Positions 60,144 to 64,000 of a DNA stretch of 64,000 bases are shown here, one piece after another. The position numbers and the translations under genes are program-made. The stretch is taken from positions 25,383 through 89,382 of the forward strand of contig NZ_VCQV01000024.1 in the NCBI RefSeq assembly GCF_007845645.1, written 5' to 3'. The notes beneath the pieces are model-generated. The model saw only the letters and a program-made list of their open reading frames with translations. It did no database searches and was not told where the DNA came from. Each line of letters begins with the position of its first letter. The stretch's first letter is position 1. The DNA is from Leekyejoonella antrihumi. GTDB lineage: Bacteria; Actinomycetota; Actinomycetes; Actinomycetales; Dermatophilaceae.

Positions 60144-60331
60144 CGCGACAGGTCGGACAGACGTTGCTGCAGGCGCTGGTGCACCGCCGTCACTGACTCG
60201 ATGTGCGCATCCAGCTCCAGGTCGGCGTCGGCCGATGGCCGCTCGGGCACCGTCGGCAAGTCGCGTAGCGCGGCATCGACGTCGTCGTCACCGGTCGTCG
60301 CAGGGCCGTCCCCAGGTGTTTCCTCAGTCAT
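60140..60331 (-). CDS. Small conserved actinobacterial protein
   Basis: 63 residues: an acidic Pro/Asp-rich first half, then a helical end (IESVTAVHQRLQQRLSDLSR). It overlaps its upstream neighbour by eight bases and tlyA by four (GTGA). Small acidic ORFs of this shape commonly stand before tlyA in actinobacteria. The function is unknown. Confidence 0.7.
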   Translation of the reverse strand: MTEETPGDGPATTGDDDVDAALRDLPTVPERPSADADLELDAHIESVTAVHQRLQQRLSDLSR

Positions 60332-60872
60332 TCGTCGCCTTCTTGGCGGTTGTCCTCTTCGCGGGAGCCTTCTTCGTCGCCTTCTTGGCGGTCGCCTTCT
60401 TCGACGTCGCCTTCTTCGACGTGGTCGTCTTCGCCGGCGCCGCAGCCTTCTTCATGGCCGCACGCCGCGGGCGCGTCGGTGCGGGCACTGCCGTCGTGGT
60501 TGCCTGGACCCGCTGGTCGTCCCCCACCCGAGCGACGGCCACCTTCAGCTGCGCCAGCTCGACCTTGAGCCGGTCGATCTCGTCCTGGGCGCTCCCGAGC
60601 TCACTGGTCGTGGTCAAGCCCAGTCGCTGCAGCTGCGCCTCCAGCTCCTGCCGGACCAGGTCGCGCATCATCTCTCGGTTGGCGGCGGCGGCGGCAATGA
60701 GCTCGTCCGCAAGCGTGCTGACCTGACCCGCGGCCTGCGTGGCGCGCGCCGCCGTCGGGCCGACGCCGGGGATTGCCAGTAGCCCCCCGGCGGCTTCGAG
60801 CGCCTTGGTCCGGGTCAGCTCCCCGGCCCCCGTGACAACCTGCAGAGCCGCGCGAACACTGTCAATGGCCAT
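60324..60872 (-). CDS. Conserved protein with histone H1-like lysine/alanine tail
   Basis: 182 residues. The first 60 are Ala/Gly-rich (LEAAGGLLAIPGVGPTAARA). Residues about 70-110 form a coiled coil (DLVRQELEAQLQRLG, DEIDRLKVELAQLKVAVARV). From about 135 the tail is repeats of AKK/SKK type (KKATSKKATAKKATKKAP), like bacterial histone H1-like or phasin-like proteins. Nucleic-acid binding through the tail is plausible. A function cannot be assigned. Confidence 0.75.
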   Translation of the reverse strand: MAIDSVRAALQVVTGAGELTRTKALEAAGGLLAIPGVGPTAARATQAAGQVSTLADELIAAAAANREMMRDLVRQELEAQLQRLGLTTTSELGSAQDEIDRLKVELAQLKVAVARVGDDQRVQATTTAVPAPTRPRRAAMKKAAAPAKTTTSKKATSKKATAKKATKKAPAKRTTAKKATND

Positions 60873-60922
60873 ATCGATCTCCTCGTGGTGCGGACGTGAA
60901 CCTGCGCATCAGTGCTCTCACG

Positions 60923-61966
60923 CTAGTGCGTCGCCGACATCGCAGCCACAGCCTGGGCCACCGACAACTGACGCGTATCGACAGCCTGCCACAGGACACG
61001 CAGGGCAATACGGATTTGCGCCATCTCAACGTCTCCTTCGCCTGGTTGTGCATCCGACACCAGCTCGACGCGGGCCGACTCCTCCTCGCCGACCAGGGCT
61101 CCCCGGACGCCGTCGGCCCGCCAGTGACCACCTCCCTCGTCGACGGGTTCGTCGTAGGGCTCGTCAAGGGCGCGCAGGTCACGGGCGACGAAGCGAGGAC
61201 GCAGGTCGTTCGGCGCGGCCACCAGATCCGCCAGTCGGTGCACCCCGGTCAGCACGTGCAGAGCGTCCATGTGGGCGGCATGCGCACCGGCGATGTCGGT
61301 TTCGATGCGGTCCCCGATTCCCAGCGTCCGACCGGCATCGGACCCCAGTCGCGTCGCCGCCAGCTGATACATCAGCGGCCCCGGCTTTCCCACCACCTCG
61401 GGCTTGACGTCCACGGTCGTCTGCACGGCCTCGACGAGCGTGCCATTGCCCGGTGCGACGCCACGATCGGTCGGCAGCGTGCGGTCGGTGTTCGTGGCCA
61501 CCCAGTGCGCACCGGCCTGGATGGCGTAGGCCGCCTCGGCGAGGTCACCGGCCGTGACACTCGCCCCATAACCTTGCAGCACCCCGGCTACCACGCGTCC
61601 GGCAGCATGCTCCTTCGGCGTGACGTGGGAAAGTCCGCCTGCTTCGAGCGCGACTGCGACGCCGGGGCCGCCGATCGCGAGCACCTTCGCGCCCTTGGCC
61701 AAGGCCTCCCCAAGGACCTGTGCACCCACCATGGAGCTGGTCAGCACCTCCTCCGGGTTGGTGTCGACCTTCAGGCTCACAAGGTGATCCGACACGTCCG
61801 CCGGAGTTCGGGAGGCATTGTTGGTCGCGAAGACGATCCCTGCGCCGGCGCTGCGTGCCGCGTTCAACGAGTCCGCCGCGTAGGGCACCTCCTGCTGCCC
61901 TCGATACACCACCCCGTCCAGGTCGCAGACCAGCGCGTCATAGCGTGAAAGGAGTGTGTCCGTCAT
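60923..61966 (-). CDS. HAD-IIA family hydrolase
   Basis: 347 residues. Motif I is VCDLDGVVYRG, motif II FATNNASRTP, and the motif III/IV region is VGKPGPLMYQLA and TLGIGDRIETDIAGAHAA, the NagD/phosphoglycolate-phosphatase-like pattern. About 90 extra residues after the HAD core are typical of actinobacterial homologues. The gene order TPR protein, HAD, tlyA, nadK, recN is conserved. Substrate unknown. Confidence 0.88.
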   Translation of the reverse strand: MTDTLLSRYDALVCDLDGVVYRGQQEVPYAADSLNAARSAGAGIVFATNNASRTPADVSDHLVSLKVDTNPEEVLTSSMVGAQVLGEALAKGAKVLAIGGPGVAVALEAGGLSHVTPKEHAAGRVVAGVLQGYGASVTAGDLAEAAYAIQAGAHWVATNTDRTLPTDRGVAPGNGTLVEAVQTTVDVKPEVVGKPGPLMYQLAATRLGSDAGRTLGIGDRIETDIAGAHAAHMDALHVLTGVHRLADLVAAPNDLRPRFVARDLRALDEPYDEPVDEGGGHWRADGVRGALVGEEESARVELVSDAQPGEGDVEMAQIRIALRVLWQAVDTRQLSVAQAVAAMSATH

Positions 61967-61990
61967 GCACTCATTGTGTCCGGTGCCGGG

Positions 61991-62332
61991 CTACGCACTG
62001 CGTGCCACCCGGGAGATCGACGTGGCTTCAACCTCACACATACTCGTCACACCGCTCCCACCACGCCAGAACCGGCGGCGTAGTGCCCCGCTGACGTCGA
62101 TGATGTCATCGACGGCCAGCGTCAGTGCCCGCCGCCGGGTGCGCGCCGACCAGCAGACGACCTCGATCGCGTCGACGCCGCCGCGGACTCGGCCACCCGA
62201 GCGCCGCTGCGGTCGCTTGACCACCACCCTCAGCGTCACCAGCTCATCTCCGCTCGGCAGAAGACGCTGGACCGGCAGCACCGACAGCCTCCCCACGAGC
62301 CGCACCTCATTGACCTGCGCCACCTCGTCCAT
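61991..62332 (-). CDS. Single-stranded DNA-binding (OB-fold) family protein
   Basis: 113 residues from ATG 62332, which has GGGGAG eight bases upstream. NEVRLVGRLS at the start, LRVVVKRPQRR in the middle and DAIEVVCWSARTRRRALTL match the beta strands of SSB OB-folds. There is no acidic C-terminal tail, so this is probably a secondary SSB paralogue and not the main replication SSB. Confidence 0.75.
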   Translation of the reverse strand: MDEVAQVNEVRLVGRLSVLPVQRLLPSGDELVTLRVVVKRPQRRSGGRVRGGVDAIEVVCWSARTRRRALTLAVDDIIDVSGALRRRFWRGGSGVTSMCEVEATSISRVARSA

Positions 62333-62435
62333 CTGCGTCACTCCCCTCATGTCCGTCGTACACACGAGGGTGGTTCCTGCCGGCTGGATGGCACCACTCA
62401 AATGTGCCGCGGGTGGACACACAGGCTCCGGGAGG

Positions 62436-63677
62436 TCAGGTTGTGGACTCGTCGTCCGGCGACCAGTCCTCGTCCTCGAGCAGGTCCGTCATCACCACCC
62501 CGTCGAGCAGATCGAGCCGGTCGGCAGCATCGGTCTCACCCTCCTCATCGGCGTCCAACGCCTTCGCGAACCAGTCGCGAGCCTGTGCCTCGTCACCGCT
62601 GGCGAGCAGCGCGTCCGCATAGGCGTAGAACAGGCGGGCTGCCCACGGCTGAGTCGTAGCACGCTGCAGCGCCGGAATTCGCAGCCCGACGACGGCGGCC
62701 TGCGGCTGTCCGAGATCACGCCGGACACCCGACACGACGATGGCCAGCTCGATGTTGTCCGCCTCGGACAGCTGCGCCGCCTCGGCCGAGGACGCCAGTT
62801 CCAGGGCGCGGTCGGGACGGCCAAGACCGCGCTCACAGTCCACCATGTAGGGAAGCAGGTGGTGAGACCCGGAAAGCCGGCGCGCCGTCCGGAACTCCCG
62901 CAGCGCGTCGGCGAACTCGCCCCGGCGGTAGCGCACCAGGCCGAGCGCCTCGCGCACCCCGGGCACCCGGCCCGCCCGGCGGGCCGCGTGCTCCGCATGC
63001 TCGAGCGCTCGGTCCGGATCATCCTCCAGGTAGGTAGCGACCGCGACCAGGTGTCGGGCCACCCCGTCCGCATTCTCCTTGGTCAACGTCCGCAGCTGGG
63101 TCCAGACCGCCCGGTCCAGCTCCTTGCCGGTGATCTCGTCCGGCAGCTCCGGCTCTCGGCGTCGCTCACGGTGCCCGTCCTCGTCACGCACCGAGGCTCG
63201 ATCCCAGCTGCGCGGGCCACGTACTGCCCGGTCAGCGTTGTCTCGCCGCTCGGGTCGCCCTCGCTGATCGTCTCGACCATGAAACTCCGGTGGTCCGCCC
63301 CGGTCATCACGACGCGGGCTCGCGTCACTGTCGCGACGCGGCCGGTCATCACGACGCAGCCGGTCACCACTATCGCGACGCGGCCGGTCATCACGACGAG
63401 GCCTCTCGTCGCGACGCGGCCGGTCATCACGACGAGGCCTCTCGTCGCGACGCGGCCGGTCATCACGACGAGGCCTCTCATCACGACGAGGCCTCTCGTC
63501 GCGACGCGGCCGGTCATCACGACCTCGCGAATCCCTGGACCCGCCCCGGTCATCACGACGAGCCGGCCCGTCGGAGCCCGCAGCGCGCTCCCACCGACCA
63601 GAACGTCCCGATCCCCCTCGAGCCGGACCTTCACGGTCTCGACGCTCATCGTCGTTCGGGGTGCTCTCATCAGCCAC
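62436..63677 (-). CDS. TPR-like protein with Arg/Asp repeat N-terminus
   Basis: About 413 residues from GTG 63677 (VADESTPNDDE); an ATG 12 codons upstream is possible. Residues up to about 175 are low-complexity RRDxRP repeats and charged linker. The remainder is helical-repeat sequence: ARHLVAVATYLEDDPDRALE, REALGLVRYRRGEFADALRE, WAARLFYAYADALLASGDEA, which fits tetratricopeptide units. The tail is acidic. A disordered RD-type N-terminus plus TPR suggests a protein or RNA scaffold; function unknown. Confidence 0.75.
   Translation of the reverse strand: MADESTPNDDERRDREGPARGGSGRSGRWERAAGSDGPARRDDRGGSRDSRGRDDRPRRDERPRRDERPRRDDRPRRDERPRRDDRPRRDERPRRDDRPRRDSGDRLRRDDRPRRDSDASPRRDDRGGPPEFHGRDDQRGRPERRDNADRAVRGPRSWDRASVRDEDGHRERRREPELPDEITGKELDRAVWTQLRTLTKENADGVARHLVAVATYLEDDPDRALEHAEHAARRAGRVPGVREALGLVRYRRGEFADALREFRTARRLSGSHHLLPYMVDCERGLGRPDRALELASSAEAAQLSEADNIELAIVVSGVRRDLGQPQAAVVGLRIPALQRATTQPWAARLFYAYADALLASGDEAQARDWFAKALDADEEGETDAADRLDLLDGVVMTDLLEDEDWSPDDESTT
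63296..63545 (-). repeat. In-frame 12-codon repeats coding for (RPRRDDRPRRDE)n
   Basis: A roughly 36-bp unit, with CGGCCGGTCATCACGACGAG as its recognisable core, is repeated several times with point changes and stays in frame with the TPR-protein gene. The protein repeat is RPRRDD/E. Copy number could vary by slippage or recombination without breaking the frame. Confidence 0.75.
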
Positions 63678-63832
63678 AGCGGTACAACTTTCTCGGTTCA
63701 GATATGTCTGCATCGCGCACGCGTCGCACGCCGGTCAGGTATTCGACCCAGTCTACCGCCGCACAACTGCCTGGGGTTTCAACGCCTCCGGCGGCACCCC
63801 GACGCGACGTGATCCGACTCTATAAACAAAGA

Positions 63833-63872
63833 TTGGAGGCCGTTCCCGGTATTACCCGGGAACGGCCTCCAA
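63833..63872 (-). terminator. Strong intrinsic terminator of the rRNA operon
   Basis: TTGGAGGCCGTTCCCGG and its exact complement form a 17-bp stem with a 6-nt loop, about 16 bp after the end of 5S rRNA. On the minus strand it is followed by a T-rich run (TCTTTGTTT). This is the clearest Rho-independent terminator in the window. Confidence 0.9.
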
Positions 63873-63887
63873 CTTCTTTTTAATGTT

Positions 63888-64000
63888 AGTCCGGCAGTGT
63901 CCTACTCTCCCACACCCTGTCGAGTGCAGTACCATCGGCGCTGAAGGGCTTAGCTTCCGGGTTCGGAATGTGACCGGGCGTTTCCCACTTCGCTATAACC
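63888..64000 (-). rRNA. rrf: 5S ribosomal RNA (5' end outside window)
   Basis: Read on the minus strand, the right edge matches bacterial 5S rRNA: ATAGCGAAGTGGGAAACGCC near the start, then CATTCCGAACCCGGAAGCTA, then GCGCCGATGGTACTGC, and the ending GAGAGTAGGACACTGCCGGA. About 113 nt are present; a few 5' nucleotides lie beyond position 64000. An rRNA operon therefore enters from the right and is transcribed leftward. Confidence 0.93.

Noticed and set aside
63296..63545. CRISPR-like regular repeats of about 36 bp
   Set aside because: The units are contiguous with no unique spacers and are in frame within a coding sequence; no cas genes are present.

Overview
The window is a high-GC actinobacterial chromosome segment. 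Supporting signs are strong G/C third-position bias, GTG starts, many ATGA/GTGA/TGATG start-stop overlaps, and gene order. The runs alaS-ruvX-mltG-aroE-aroC-aroK-aroB, efp-nusB-pyrR-pyrB-pyrC-carA-carB-pyrF, and tlyA-nadK-recN-steA-steB with pyrG and a NUDIX gene are familiar from actinobacteria. A member of the Dermacoccaceae/Intrasporangiaceae group is my inference from layout; the sequence does not prove it. Almost all housekeeping genes lie on the minus strand, reading from the 5S rRNA at the right edge towards the left.

Layout, left to right. (1) 1-7.8 kb looks accessory: a three-domain deacetylase / cyclic-nucleotide-binding / class V aminotransferase fusion cut by the left edge, an orphan FtsX-type permease, three small unknown genes including a lipoprotein, and a VOC protein. 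(2) 7.8-16.1 kb is the complete de novo pyrimidine operon pyrR-pyrB-pyrC-carA-carB-pyrF, with overlapping or nearly abutting genes and a PyrR-binding loop beside the pyrR ribosome binding site. A phytanoyl-CoA-dioxygenase-like gene on the opposite strand separates it from nusB and efp. (3) 18-22.7 kb holds an ABC exporter pair, aconitase and an SPW-repeat membrane protein. A 960-bp decayed spacer follows. (4) 23.7-31.8 kb is the shikimate genes aroB-aroK-aroC-aroE with mltG, ruvX and alaS. (5) 32.0-38.3 kb is a peptide ABC importer. (6) 38.5-47.1 kb holds rarA, two acetyltransferases, a glutamine amidotransferase, a thioesterase, a HAD hydrolase, aspS with a T-box leader, a YchJ-type protein and a methyltransferase. 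(7) 47.1-63.7 kb is one long leftward cluster: an SSB-like protein, HAD-IIA, tlyA, nadK, recN, steA/steB, a MraY-like transferase, murJ, a GT4 glycosyltransferase, pyrG, a NUDIX hydrolase and an aminotransferase. The far right edge holds a strong terminator and the 3' part of a 5S rRNA.

The most unusual structure is a family of short palindromic repeats lodged exactly at start-stop overlaps. At three junctions (tlyA/nadK, murJ/GT4, NUDIX/aminotransferase) there are exactly two tandem copies. Each copy is a complete 18- or 19-codon minicistron, joined to its neighbours by ATGA overlaps, so translational coupling could pass through the insertion. A related, rearranged copy sits at the pyrC/carA junction and runs in frame into carA. 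Broken copies lie in the spacer by aroB. Other notable items are the aspS T-box, whose UGGC bulge fits tRNA-Asp, the three-domain fusion, and several strong palindromes.
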